From NCBI RefSeq assembly GCF_017526105.1, contig NZ_CP071839.1, positions 5,037,001-5,101,000 on the forward strand: 64,000 nt of DNA. The letters run 5' to 3'. The notes below the pieces were generated by a model that was not told the DNA's origin, made no database searches, and worked only from the letters and a program-made list of their open reading frames with translations. This DNA is from Streptomyces cyanogenus. Lineage in GTDB: Bacteria > Actinomycetota > Actinomycetes > Streptomycetales > Streptomycetaceae. Position numbers and translations under genes: made by a program. Positions 48,202-56,332 of this stretch are shown in pieces (position 1 is the stretch's first letter; each line of letters begins with the position of its first letter).

Positions 48202-48726
48202 TTACTTTCCGTGGTCACTGGTGAGGTTGAGCCGGAAGCAGAGCGCCGGCTCGTTCAGCGTGGGATGCGTGTAGGTCTCCGCCTGTTCCATGCCGAGCCG
48301 CCGGACCACCGCCAGGGACCGCTCGTTGCCCGGCCGGACCATCGCCACCACACCCGGCACCCCGGCCGCCCGCACCCGCCCGAGCGTCTCCCGCGCCGCC
48401 GCGGTGGCGTACCCCTTCCCCCAGTGCGCCCGCCCGAGCCGCCAGCCGATCTCGATCTCGCCGACCGGGCCCCAGTCCCTCGGCCACGGCTGCGCGCCGG
48501 TGAAGCCGATGACCTCCCCGGACTCGTCCAGCAGGGTCCACAGGCAGAAACCGTGCTCCGCGTCGTGCCGCCGCTGGCGTGCGGTGAGTTCCTCGTACAC
48601 GGACAGCGCCGCGGGCCTGCCGCCGTGGAACTCCATGACCTCCGGGTCGGCGAAGACCCGGTGCCAGGCGACCGCGTCCTCGTGCGTGGGAACGCGCAGC
48701 CGTACCGCGGGGAGAGGTCGGTTCAC
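48202..48726 (-). CDS. GNAT-family N-acetyltransferase (RimJ-like)
   Basis: 174 residues from GTG 48726 (GAAGGG upstream at about 8 nt). RimJ/RimL-type features: 'LRVPTHEDAVAWHRVFADPE', 'IEIGWRLGRAHWGKGYATAA' (acetyl-CoA pyrophosphate loop) and 'VRPGNERSLAVVRRLGMEQA'. Members acetylate ribosomal protein or antibiotic amines; here the acceptor is unknown. It is divergent from the geranylgeranyl reductase gene by about 100 bp. Confidence 0.87.
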   Translation of the reverse strand: MNRPLPAVRLRVPTHEDAVAWHRVFADPEVMEFHGGRPAALSVYEELTARQRRHDAEHGFCLWTLLDESGEVIGFTGAQPWPRDWGPVGEIEIGWRLGRAHWGKGYATAAARETLGRVRAAGVPGVVAMVRPGNERSLAVVRRLGMEQAETYTHPTLNEPALCFRLNLTSDHGK

Positions 48727-48823
48727 AGGGCAGCCCTTCAGCCGGGTGATCAATTCTGCTGAATAGACTGCCCATGTCCAGTGCCGCTCGGCACACTGAT
48801 TTCGAACTTGGGGAGATCCCGCC

Positions 48824-50116
48824 GTGACCGTCGTGACCGAGCCCCTCTCCGAGAACACCGCCGACGTGATCGTCGTGGGCGCGGGGCCGGCCGGCTCCAC
48901 GACCGCGTACCACCTCGCCAAGGCCGGTCTCGATGTGCTGCTCCTGGAGAAGACCGAGTTCCCGCGCGAGAAGGTCTGCGGCGACGGCCTCACCCCGCGC
49001 GCGGTGAAGCAGCTCGTCGCCATGGGGATCGACATCTCCGAGGAGGCCGGCTGGCTGCGCAACAAGGGTCTGCGCATCATCGGCGGCGGCTCCCGCCTCC
49101 AGCTGGACTGGCCGGACCTCGCCGCCTACCCGAACTACGGGCTCGTCCGCAAGCGGGACGACTTCGACGAGCAGCTCGCCCGCAACGCCCAGAAGGCGGG
49201 GGCGCGGTTGTACGAGCGCTGCAACGTGAGCGGCCCCGTCGTCGACGACCGCACCGGCCGCATCACGGGCGTCACCGCCAAGCTCGGCGAGGAGAAGCGC
49301 GAGGTCACCTTCCACGCACCCCTGGTGGTGGCCGCCGACGGCAACTCCACCCGGCTGTCCCTGGCCATGGGCCTGAACCGCCGAGAGGACCGCCCGATGG
49401 GCGTCGCGGTCCGGACGTACTTCGAGAGCCCCCGCCACGACGACGACTACCTGGAGTCCTGGCTGGAGCTGTGGGACCGGCGCGGCCCGCAGGACCGGCT
49501 GCTGCCCGGCTACGGCTGGATCTTCGGCATGGGCGACGGCACCTCGAACGTGGGCCTCGGCGTGCTCAACACCTCCGCCTCCTTCAAGGAGCTGGACTGG
49601 CGCGAGGTCCTCAAGGCGTGGTGCGCCTCCATGCCGGAGGACTGGGGCTACACCCCCGAGAACATGACCGGCCCGATCCGCGGCGCCGCCCTCCCCATGG
49701 CCTTCAACCGCCAGCCGCACTACACGCGCGGGCTGCTCCTCGTCGGCGACGCCGGCGGCCTGGTGAACCCCTTCAACGGCGAGGGCATCGCCTACGCCAT
49801 GGAGTCCGGCCAGATCGCCGCCGACGTCATCGTGCAGGCCCACGCGCGCGCGACGCCCGCCCAGCGCGAGATCGCCCTCCAGCGCTACCCGCGCGTCCTC
49901 AAGGACACCTACGGCGGCTACTACACGCTCGGCCGCGCCTTCGTGAAGCTCATCGGCAACCCGAAGGTCATGCAGATCGCCACCCAGCGCGGCCTGACCC
50001 ACCCGCTGCTGATGAAGTTCACCCTCAAGCTCCTCGCGAACCTCACCGACCCCACGGGCGGCGACGCGATGGACCGGATCATCAACGGCCTGAGCAAGGT
50101 GGCCCCGAAGGCGTGA
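48824..50116 (+). CDS. Geranylgeranyl/menaquinone reductase family FAD protein
   Basis: 430 residues from GTG 48824. FAD-binding 'DVIVVGAGPAGSTTAYHLAK', the second FAD motif 'GLLLVGDAGGLVNPFNGEGI', and 'KVCGDGLTPRAVKQL' are typical of the GGR family that saturates prenyl chains. Its place beside menG and the nuo operon suggests it hydrogenates menaquinone isoprenes; partially saturated menaquinones are usual in Streptomyces and the mycobacterial MenJ is a member. It ends 1 bp before the convergent deformylase stop. Confidence 0.9.
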   Translation: MTVVTEPLSENTADVIVVGAGPAGSTTAYHLAKAGLDVLLLEKTEFPREKVCGDGLTPRAVKQLVAMGIDISEEAGWLRNKGLRIIGGGSRLQLDWPDLAAYPNYGLVRKRDDFDEQLARNAQKAGARLYERCNVSGPVVDDRTGRITGVTAKLGEEKREVTFHAPLVVAADGNSTRLSLAMGLNRREDRPMGVAVRTYFESPRHDDDYLESWLELWDRRGPQDRLLPGYGWIFGMGDGTSNVGLGVLNTSASFKELDWREVLKAWCASMPEDWGYTPENMTGPIRGAALPMAFNRQPHYTRGLLLVGDAGGLVNPFNGEGIAYAMESGQIAADVIVQAHARATPAQREIALQRYPRVLKDTYGGYYTLGRAFVKLIGNPKVMQIATQRGLTHPLLMKFTLKLLANLTDPTGGDAMDRIINGLSKVAPKA

Positions 50117-50740
50117 CTAGGCACTGAGAGCCGCGGCGTTGGCGGCCCGGCGGGCGTACACCTCGTCCCGCCGGGCCGCCATCTGCCGCAGCGCGTCCTT
50201 CTTGTCCCGTTTGGAGAGCCGGTCCAGATAGACGTACCCGTTGGTGTGGTCGGTCTCGTGGACCAGACACCGCGCGAAGTACCCCGTGCCCTCCACGACG
50301 ACCGGACGGCCGTCCTTGTCCTGCCCGCGGACGACGGCCCGGTCCGGCCGCGGTACGGCCATCACGGCGCCGGGCACCGACAGGCAGCCCTCGCTCTCCT
50401 CCAGCAGCCGTCGCCCGCTCGTGGGCGCGTCCAGCACAGGGTTGACAATGTGTCCGACATGTCGGACACCGTCGTCATCAGGGCAGTCGTACACGAAGAT
50501 CCGCAGATCGACCCCGACCTGATTCGCCGCCAGTCCCGCACCCTCGGCGACATACATGGTGCGGAACATGTCGTCGATGAGCGCGGCGAGGTCGGGCCCG
50601 AACTCCGTGACGTCCCGGCACGGCTTGTGCAGCACCTGCTCGCCGACCTCGGTGACCCGGCGCACCGCACCCCGCCCGGCCTCGGGGGCGTGGCGCGGGT
50701 AGTAGTCGGCGGGAGTTCCCTGAACGAACACGCGTGGCAT
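50117..50740 (-). CDS. def: Peptide deformylase
   Basis: 207 residues. All three metal motifs are present: motif 1 'EGAGLAANQVGV', motif 2 'EGCLSVPG' with the Cys ligand, and motif 3 'HETDHTNG' with the two His ligands and catalytic Glu. The enzyme removes the N-formyl group from nascent proteins at the ribosome. The N-terminus is about 20 residues longer than the shortest homologues. Streptomyces carry several deformylases. Upstream of it lies a pair of hairpins that end the NlpC/P60 gene. Confidence 0.93.
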   Translation of the reverse strand: MPRVFVQGTPADYYPRHAPEAGRGAVRRVTEVGEQVLHKPCRDVTEFGPDLAALIDDMFRTMYVAEGAGLAANQVGVDLRIFVYDCPDDDGVRHVGHIVNPVLDAPTSGRRLLEESEGCLSVPGAVMAVPRPDRAVVRGQDKDGRPVVVEGTGYFARCLVHETDHTNGYVYLDRLSKRDKKDALRQMAARRDEVYARRAANAAALSA

Positions 50741-50763
50741 CGCGTGAACCCCTTCACTCGGCG

Positions 50764-50842
50764 TCGGGCCGCCGGACGGCGGCCCGAGCAGAGCATTCCA
50801 GGGACGACGCGAGGGCCGCTGCCCCCGAGCGGCTGCGGCCCT
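50764..50842 (-). terminator. Two GC hairpins ending the NlpC/P60 transcript
   Basis: AGGGCCGC/GCGGCCCT (50812-50819/50835-50842) and TCGGGCCGCC/GGCGGCCCGA (50764-50773/50778-50787). Both are perfect stems within 105 bp after the hydrolase stop and before the deformylase start. Confidence 0.65.
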
Positions 50843-50868
50843 GCGTGCGTAAGAGGTGCGGAGTGCGC

Positions 50869-51687
50869 TCAGAGCACCCGCACGGCGCCGGTGGGCGGGT
50901 CGTACGACAGCGGGCGCTCCACGACGCCGCTGGAGGGGTTCTGGGCGCCCACGAACATCCCGTCGCCGACGTACACCGCGACGTGGTACGCGCTGCCCGC
51001 GCTGCCCCAGTACAGGATGTCGCCCGGCTGCAGGTTGCTGAGCGAGACCTGGGTGCCGGCGGTCGACTGGTCCTGGGAGACGCGCGGCAGGCTGATGCCG
51101 ACCTGCTTGAAGGCCGTCTGCACCAGGCCGGAGCAGTCGTAGGCGGACGGGCCGGTGGCGCCGGAGACGTACGCCTTGCCGACCTGCGCCTTGACGAAGC
51201 TGATGACGGCCGCGGCCGAACCGGTGGCCGTGGAGGTGCTGGTGGAGGTCGAGGTGGAGCCGGTGCTCGCCGTGGTGGAGAGCGTGGTCCGGTCCGCGTT
51301 GCGCGAGGCGCGGGCGGCGGCCTCCTTGCGGGCGGTCTCCTGGGCCTTCTTCTTGGCCTCGGCCGCCTTCTGCTTGGCCTCGGCGAGGTCCGCCTTGGCC
51401 TCCTTGGCGGCCTTGGCGGCAGCCGCGTCACGCTCGGCCTGCAGCTGGTAGTTCGCGGCGGCCTGTTCGGTGGCGTCCGCGGACTGGGCCGCCTGAGCGG
51501 CCAGGTCGGCCGTCAGGGTGGGCAGTTCAAGGGTCTGCGTCACCGGCTCGGCCGCGTTCGCCGAGCCGGACGCCCCGGCGACTGCCAGGGTGCCGAGAAC
51601 GCCACCGGCAACTCCGGCCCGCATCGCGAGGGTCGACGCGCTGCGGCGGGGCTTCCGGTGGCTGCGTATGTGAGCGGTGTGGGACAT
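50869..51687 (-). CDS. Secreted NlpC/P60-family cell wall hydrolase
   Basis: 272 residues. A basic N-terminus and hydrophobic signal ('MRAGVAGGVLGTLAVAGASG', cleavage after 'SANA') are followed by a Lys/Ala-rich coiled coil (about residues 60-125), a Ser/Thr linker ('STTASTGSTSTSTSTSTATG') and the NlpC/P60 domain with the catalytic Cys in 'AYDCSGLVQTAFKQ' and His in 'SAYHVAVYVGDGMF'. It should cleave D-gamma-glutamyl-meso-DAP or similar peptides in peptidoglycan. ATG 51687 starts the signal peptide; ATG 51717 and GTG 51744 are in frame but lack a better ribosome site. A perfect 11-bp palindrome lies 130 bp upstream. Confidence 0.88.
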   Translation of the reverse strand: MSHTAHIRSHRKPRRSASTLAMRAGVAGGVLGTLAVAGASGSANAAEPVTQTLELPTLTADLAAQAAQSADATEQAAANYQLQAERDAAAAKAAKEAKADLAEAKQKAAEAKKKAQETARKEAAARASRNADRTTLSTTASTGSTSTSTSTSTATGSAAAVISFVKAQVGKAYVSGATGPSAYDCSGLVQTAFKQVGISLPRVSQDQSTAGTQVSLSNLQPGDILYWGSAGSAYHVAVYVGDGMFVGAQNPSSGVVERPLSYDPPTGAVRVL

Positions 51688-51744
51688 GGGAACAACCGGT
51701 ACCAGGGGCTCCTTCATATCTTCAAGAAACGTGTGCTGCGCCAC

Positions 51745-52230
51745 AGTTACTCAATCGAGCCCCAGAATGCCGGGCGTGTCGCTCCTTATTGACGCCGTAA
51801 CGGACATTATGGACGCCCGTGATCAAGCCCTTGATCACGGTCTTTGATCATTACGTCCGAATTGCCCCCCGCTTACCATCGGTTGGGGTCGTTGGCCAAG
51901 CCCGGTTCTCAGGGACCTCTCATGGGTGTGACGGAGGTCACGGAACGGCCACCGGAACCGTGGCGTCTCGCGCGTGCCGCGCTCGTGAACGCGTGCACGC
52001 ACCCCGACCCGCGTCCACACCCCACATCCCGCCTCCCTCTCACGTGTGAACGCGATCCTCTAGCAGTCCTCCGCGTCCAACGCCAATTTGCATGCAACGG
52101 AACTCTCTTGATATTGAGACGCCCCCTCCGGCCTGCGGTGACGGGCGAAATTGTCACTTCTGGTGATCAACTGAACGCTTCGCGTACGAAGATCACTCAT
52201 CATCCGACTTCATGATCCTTCGTCAGGTGG
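51745..52230. other. Intergenic region between the NlpC/P60 gene and the nuo promoter
   Basis: About 490 bp without a credible gene. It holds the palindrome at 51817-51840 and probably a long leader for the hydrolase. I compared it with the c-di-AMP (ydaO) riboswitch that precedes some Streptomyces hydrolase genes and did not find its conserved blocks. Confidence 0.4.
51817..51840. promoter_or_regulatory. Perfect 11-bp palindrome upstream of the NlpC/P60 gene
   Basis: CCGTGATCAAG (51817-51827), CC, CTTGATCACGG (51830-51840). Flanking CGGACATTATG (51802-51812) and CATTACGTCCG (51850-51860) extend the symmetry with two mismatches. A further TTGATCA follows (51844-51850). It could be an operator or an mRNA hairpin. 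Confidence 0.5.
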
Positions 52231-52233
52231 TGG

Positions 52234-52278
52234 AGATCACAAAGCTTGTGCAATACCCCGTGTCGCAGATCACAGAGC
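52234..52278. promoter_or_regulatory. Two AGATCACARAGC direct repeats upstream of the nuo promoter
   Basis: AGATCACAAAGC (52234-52245) and AGATCACAGAGC (52267-52278), 33 bp apart on the same face of the helix. They lie just upstream of the putative -10 box TAAGAT (52287-52292), a plausible position for an activator. Confidence 0.45.
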
Positions 52279-52286
52279 GGCGGGCA

Positions 52287-52292
52287 TAAGAT
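52287..52292 (+). promoter_or_regulatory. Putative -10 box of the nuo operon
   Basis: TAAGAT about 140 bp upstream of nuoA. No clear -35 box; the second AGATCACA repeat occupies that position, which would fit activator dependence. Confidence 0.35.
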
Positions 52293-52308
52293 GCGAGGCA
52301 GTTGGGCT

Positions 52309-52324
52309 TGTGACCTGCTTCACA
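52309..52324. promoter_or_regulatory. Rex operator (ROP)-like site upstream of nuoA
   Basis: TGTGACCTGCTTCACA differs at one position from the Rex consensus TGTGAACNNNTTCACA. Rex senses the NADH/NAD+ ratio and represses respiratory genes in Streptomyces when NAD+ is plentiful. The site is just downstream of the putative start point, so a bound repressor would block transcription. It also fits the general CRP palindrome TGTGA-N6-TCACA. Confidence 0.7.
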
Positions 52325-52432
52325 TGTTCTCGATCTTCGCCCGGGACGAGCGGGGCTCGTGGGACCCGTGAGGCGGACGTGAGCCCAGTGCAACCGCCAG
52401 CAGTCAGCGCCGACTGAGAGGAGCGAGGAGCG

Positions 52433-52792
52433 GTGAACGCGTATGCGCCCATCCTCGTACTGGGAGCCCTCGGGGCAGGCTTTGCGATCTTCTCCGTGGT
52501 CATGGCCACGCTGATCGGTCCGAAGCGGTACAACCGCGCCAAGCTCGAGGCCTACGAGTGCGGCATCGAGCCGACCCCCACGCCGGCCGGCGGCGGGCGC
52601 TTCCCCATCAAGTACTACCTGACGGCGATGCTCTTCATCGTCTTCGACATCGAGATCGTCTTCCTCTACCCCTGGGCCGTCACCTTCGACGCCCTGGGGA
52701 TTTTCGGGCTCGTGGAGATGCTGCTCTTCGTGCTCACCGTCTTCGTCGCGTACGCGTACGTATGGCGGCGCGGCGGCCTGGAATGGGACTGA
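52433..52792 (+). CDS. nuoA: NADH-quinone oxidoreductase subunit A
   Basis: 119 residues from GTG 52433 (GAGAGGAGCGAGGAG upstream). Three membrane helices and the conserved block 'KLEAYECGIEPTPTPAGGGR', then 'FPIKYYLTAMLFIVFDIEIV' in the second helix, identify NuoA, part of the quinone-site membrane arm of complex I. First gene of the nuo operon; transcription starts at a promoter region bearing the Rex-like site. Confidence 0.96.
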   Translation: MNAYAPILVLGALGAGFAIFSVVMATLIGPKRYNRAKLEAYECGIEPTPTPAGGGRFPIKYYLTAMLFIVFDIEIVFLYPWAVTFDALGIFGLVEMLLFVLTVFVAYAYVWRRGGLEWD

Positions 52793-52807
52793 GGGGCCTT
52801 TAACGAC

Positions 52808-53362
52808 ATGGGACTCGAAGAAAAGCTGCCGAGCGGCTTCCTGCTGACCACCGTCGAGCAGGCCGCGGGCTGGGTGCGCAAGGCGTCCGTCTTCCCGGCC
52901 ACCTTCGGCCTGGCCTGCTGCGCCATCGAGATGATGACCACCGGGGCCGGCCGTTACGACCTCGCCCGCTTCGGCATGGAGGTCTTCCGCGGCTCGCCGC
53001 GCCAGGCGGACCTGATGATCGTCGCCGGCCGGGTCAGCCAGAAGATGGCGCCCGTCCTGAGGCAGGTCTACGACCAGATGCCCAACCCCAAGTGGGTGAT
53101 CTCCATGGGGGTGTGCGCCTCCTCCGGCGGCATGTTCAACAACTACGCGATCGTCCAGGGCGTCGACCACATCGTCCCGGTCGACATCTACCTGCCGGGC
53201 TGCCCGCCCCGCCCCGAGATGCTGATGGACGCGATCCTCAAGCTCCACCAGAAGATCCAGTCCTCCAAGCTCGGCGTGAACGCCGAGGAAGCGGCCCGCG
53301 AGGCGGAGGAGGCGGCGCTCAAGGCCCTGCCCACGATCGAGATGAAGGGGCTGCTGCGGTGA
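52808..53362 (+). CDS. nuoB: NADH-quinone oxidoreductase subunit B
   Basis: 184 residues. The N2 cluster ligands are visible: 'FGLACCAIEMM' (Cys-Cys), 'MGVCASSGGMF' and 'PGCPPRPEMLMD'. NuoB carries the [4Fe-4S] cluster N2 that passes electrons to menaquinone. It starts 15 bp after nuoA and its stop overlaps nuoC by 4 bp. A 25-residue acidic tail ('AEEAAREAEEAALKA') follows the conserved domain. Confidence 0.97.
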   Translation: MGLEEKLPSGFLLTTVEQAAGWVRKASVFPATFGLACCAIEMMTTGAGRYDLARFGMEVFRGSPRQADLMIVAGRVSQKMAPVLRQVYDQMPNPKWVISMGVCASSGGMFNNYAIVQGVDHIVPVDIYLPGCPPRPEMLMDAILKLHQKIQSSKLGVNAEEAAREAEEAALKALPTIEMKGLLR

Positions 53363-54132
53363 GCGACGCGAACGGCACCCACGGAGTCAACGGGGCGAAC
53401 GGGTCCGCGAACGGGGTCAACCCCGACAAGGACCTCTCCGCCTCCAACCTCCCCGGCCGGCGCGGCCAGGGCGGCGAGGAGATCCGTGTCCAGCGCGGCA
53501 TGTTCGGCGCCGACAACGGCGGCGACACCTCCGGCTACGGCGGCCTGGTCCGATCGGTCCGACTCCCGGGACCGGCGACCCGGCCCTACGGCGGCTGGTT
53601 CGACGAGGTCGCCGACGAGCTGGAGGGCGCCCTGGAGGAGCAGGGCCTCCTGCCCGACAACGCCATCGAGAAGACGGTCGTCGACCGCGGCGAGCTGACC
53701 TTCCACATCGAACGCGAGCACCTGGTCCGCGTCGCCCGCACCCTGCGCGACGACCCGGCCCTGCGCTTCGAGCTGTGCACCGGCGTCAGCGGCGTCCACT
53801 ACCCGAACGACAAGGGCCGCGAGCTGCACGCCGTCTACCACCTGCGCTCGATCACCCACAACCGGCTGATCCGCCTGGAGGTCAGCGCCCCCGACAGCGA
53901 CCCGCACATCCCGTCGCTGGTCTCCGTCTACCCCACCAACGACTGGCACGAGCGCGAGACCTACGACTTCTTCGGGATCGTCTTCGACGGTCACCCGGCC
54001 CTGACACGGATCATGATGCCCGACGACTGGCAGGGCCACCCGCAGCGCAAGGACTACCCCCTCGGCGGCATCCCCGTCGAGTACAAGGGCGCCCAGATCC
54101 CGGCTCCGGACCAGCGGAGGTCGTACTCGTGA
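53359..54132 (+). CDS. nuoC: NADH-quinone oxidoreductase subunit C
   Basis: 257 residues from GTG 53359, overlapping nuoB. The C-terminal half has the 30-kDa subunit signature 'YPTNDWHERETYDFFGIVFD' and 'DDWQGHPQRKDYPLGGIPVE'. Residues 1-60 form an Asn/Gly-rich extension ('NGTHGVNGANGSANGVNPDK') before the conserved domain. It links the hydrophilic arm to the quinone module. Separate from nuoD, unlike the fused NuoCD of E. coli. Confidence 0.95.
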   Translation: MSDANGTHGVNGANGSANGVNPDKDLSASNLPGRRGQGGEEIRVQRGMFGADNGGDTSGYGGLVRSVRLPGPATRPYGGWFDEVADELEGALEEQGLLPDNAIEKTVVDRGELTFHIEREHLVRVARTLRDDPALRFELCTGVSGVHYPNDKGRELHAVYHLRSITHNRLIRLEVSAPDSDPHIPSLVSVYPTNDWHERETYDFFGIVFDGHPALTRIMMPDDWQGHPQRKDYPLGGIPVEYKGAQIPAPDQRRSYS

Positions 54133-55469
54133 GCACGCAGTCAGCATCCGCCGCGTCGGCCGCGTCCGCACGCGAGACCACCGAGGGCACCGTATACACG
54201 GTCACCGGTGGCGACTGGGACGAGGTCGTCCAGTCCGCGGCCCGCGCCGACGACGAGCGCATCGTCGTCAACATGGGTCCCCAGCACCCGTCCACCCATG
54301 GAGTGCTCCGCCTCATCCTGGAGATCGAGGGCGAGACGGTCACCGAGGCCCGCTGCGGCATCGGCTACCTCCACACCGGCATCGAGAAGAACCTCGAGTA
54401 CCGCACGTGGACGCAGGGCACCACCTTCGTCACGCGCATGGACTACCTGACGTCCTTCTTCAACGAGACCGCCTACTGCCTCGCCGTCGAGAAGCTCCTC
54501 GGCATCGAGGACCAGATCACCGAGCGCGCCAAGATCATCCGGGTGCTCCTGATGGAGCTGAACCGGCTCTCCTCGCACCTGGTGTGCATCGCCACCGGCG
54601 GCATGGAGCTGGGCGCCACCACGATCATGATCTACGGATTCCGTGATCGTGAAATGATTCTCGACATCTACGAGCTCATCACGGGCCTGCGCATGAACCA
54701 CGCGTACATCCGGCCCGGCGGACTCGCCCAGGACCTGCCGCCCGGCGCGGTGGACCAGATCCGCGAGTTCGTGAAGAAGATGCAGAAGAACCTCCCGGAG
54801 TACGACAAGCTCGCCACCGGGAACCCCATCTTCAAGGCCCGCATGCAGAACATCGGCTACCTCGACCTGGCCGGCTGCATGGCCCTCGGCGCGACCGGCC
54901 CGATCCTGCGCGCCACCGGCCTCCCGCACGACCTGCGCAAGGCGCAGCCGTACTGCGACTACGAGACGTACGACTTCGACGTCCCGACCGCCGACTCGTG
55001 CGACGCCTACGGGCGCTTCCTCATCCGCCTGGAGGAGATGCGCCAGTCGCTCAGGATCATCGAGCAGTGCCTGGACCGGCTCCAGCCCGGCCCGGTCATG
55101 GTCGCCGACAAGAAGATCGCCTGGCCCGCCCAGCTCGCCCTGGGACCCGACGGACTCGGCAACTCCCTCGACCACATCAAGAAGATCATGGGCACCTCCA
55201 TGGAGGCCCTGATCCACCACTTCAAGCTGGTCACCGAGGGCTTCCGCGTCCCGCCGGGACAGGCGTACACGGCCGTCGAGTCGCCCAAGGGCGAACTCGG
55301 GGTGCACGCCGTCTCCGACGGCGGCACCCGCCCCTACCGGGTCCACTTCCGTGACCCGTCCTTCACCAACCTGCAGGCCATGGCGGCGATGTGCGAGGGC
55401 GGCCAGGTCGCCGACGTCATCGTCGCCGTCGCGTCCATCGACCCCGTGATGGGAGGCGTCGACCGGTGA
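54129..55469 (+). CDS. nuoD: NADH-quinone oxidoreductase subunit D
   Basis: 446 residues from GTG 54129, overlapping nuoC. The 49-kDa subunit motifs 'VNMGPQHPSTHGVLRLI' (with quinone-site His and Asp loop), 'RCGIGYLHTGIEKNLE' and the C-terminal 'DVIVAVASIDPVMGGVDR' are intact. With NuoB it forms the quinone-reduction site. The first 40 residues are Ser/Ala-rich and variable. Confidence 0.97.
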   Translation: MSTQSASAASAASARETTEGTVYTVTGGDWDEVVQSAARADDERIVVNMGPQHPSTHGVLRLILEIEGETVTEARCGIGYLHTGIEKNLEYRTWTQGTTFVTRMDYLTSFFNETAYCLAVEKLLGIEDQITERAKIIRVLLMELNRLSSHLVCIATGGMELGATTIMIYGFRDREMILDIYELITGLRMNHAYIRPGGLAQDLPPGAVDQIREFVKKMQKNLPEYDKLATGNPIFKARMQNIGYLDLAGCMALGATGPILRATGLPHDLRKAQPYCDYETYDFDVPTADSCDAYGRFLIRLEEMRQSLRIIEQCLDRLQPGPVMVADKKIAWPAQLALGPDGLGNSLDHIKKIMGTSMEALIHHFKLVTEGFRVPPGQAYTAVESPKGELGVHAVSDGGTRPYRVHFRDPSFTNLQAMAAMCEGGQVADVIVAVASIDPVMGGVDR

Positions 55470-56332
55470 CCACCTCTTCTTCGGAGCGGGGCGTCAGCCT
55501 GGGCATGCCCCAACTGCCCGCGCCCGCCTACCCGGACGACGTCCGTGCCCGGCTGGAGGCGGACGCGCACGAGATCATCGCGCGCTACCCGGACTCCCGG
55601 TCCGCCCTGCTGCCGCTGCTCCACCTCGTGCAGGCGGAGGAAGGCCACGTCACGCGCACCGGAATGCAGTTCTGCGCGGACGTGCTCGGCCTGACCACGG
55701 CCGAGGTCACCGCCGTCGCCACCTTCTACACCATGTACCGGCGCCGGCCCTCCGGTGACTACCAGGTCGGCGTGTGCACCAACACGCTGTGCGCGGTGAT
55801 GGGCGGCGACGCGATCTTCGAGACCCTCCAGGAACACCTGGGCCTCGGCAACGGCGAGACCACCGACGACGGCAAGGTCACCCTGGAGCACATCGAGTGC
55901 AACGCGGCCTGCGACTACGCGCCGGTCGTGATGGTCAACTGGGAGTTCTTCGACAACCAGACCCCGGCGAGCGCCAAGCGCCTGGTCGACGACCTGCGTG
56001 CGGGGCGCTCCGTACAGCCCACCCGCGGGGCGCGCCTGTGCACCTTCAAGGAGACCGCGCGGATTCTGGCCGGCTTCCCCGACGAGCGGCCCGGGGCCGT
56101 CGAGGAGGGCGGCAGTGCGGGACCCGCGTCGCTGGTGGGCCTTCGCCTGGCAAGGGGAGAGGCCGCATCGGCACGCGTGGTCCATCCGCGCGGAGGTCCG
56201 CACGAGGAACCCCAGGACAGGGTGCACGAGCCCTCGCCGGCCGAGCACCTCAGCTCCCATGACGCGCCGCAGGAGACATCGGCCTCCGACCCGTCCCATC
56301 CGTCAGGGCCTACCGCCGAGGAGGGGGAGTGA
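55466..56332 (+). CDS. nuoE: NADH-quinone oxidoreductase subunit E with long C-terminal extension
   Basis: 288 residues from GTG 55466, overlapping nuoD. The [2Fe-2S] ligands of the 24-kDa subunit are in 'GVCTNTLCAVMGG' and 'IECNAACDYAPVVMVN'. After about residue 185 the chain continues for roughly 100 residues of disordered, acidic, Pro/Ser/His-rich sequence ('PSPAEHLSSHDAPQETSASD') with no counterpart in E. coli NuoE (about 166 residues). It overlaps nuoF. NuoE passes electrons near FMN; the tail's role is unknown. Confidence 0.94.
   Translation: MTTSSSERGVSLGMPQLPAPAYPDDVRARLEADAHEIIARYPDSRSALLPLLHLVQAEEGHVTRTGMQFCADVLGLTTAEVTAVATFYTMYRRRPSGDYQVGVCTNTLCAVMGGDAIFETLQEHLGLGNGETTDDGKVTLEHIECNAACDYAPVVMVNWEFFDNQTPASAKRLVDDLRAGRSVQPTRGARLCTFKETARILAGFPDERPGAVEEGGSAGPASLVGLRLARGEAASARVVHPRGGPHEEPQDRVHEPSPAEHLSSHDAPQETSASDPSHPSGPTAEEGE

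Noticed and set aside
51745..52100. c-di-AMP (ydaO) riboswitch upstream of the NlpC/P60 gene
   Set aside because: Known to precede some Streptomyces cell wall hydrolase genes, but the conserved blocks are not visible on the minus strand here.
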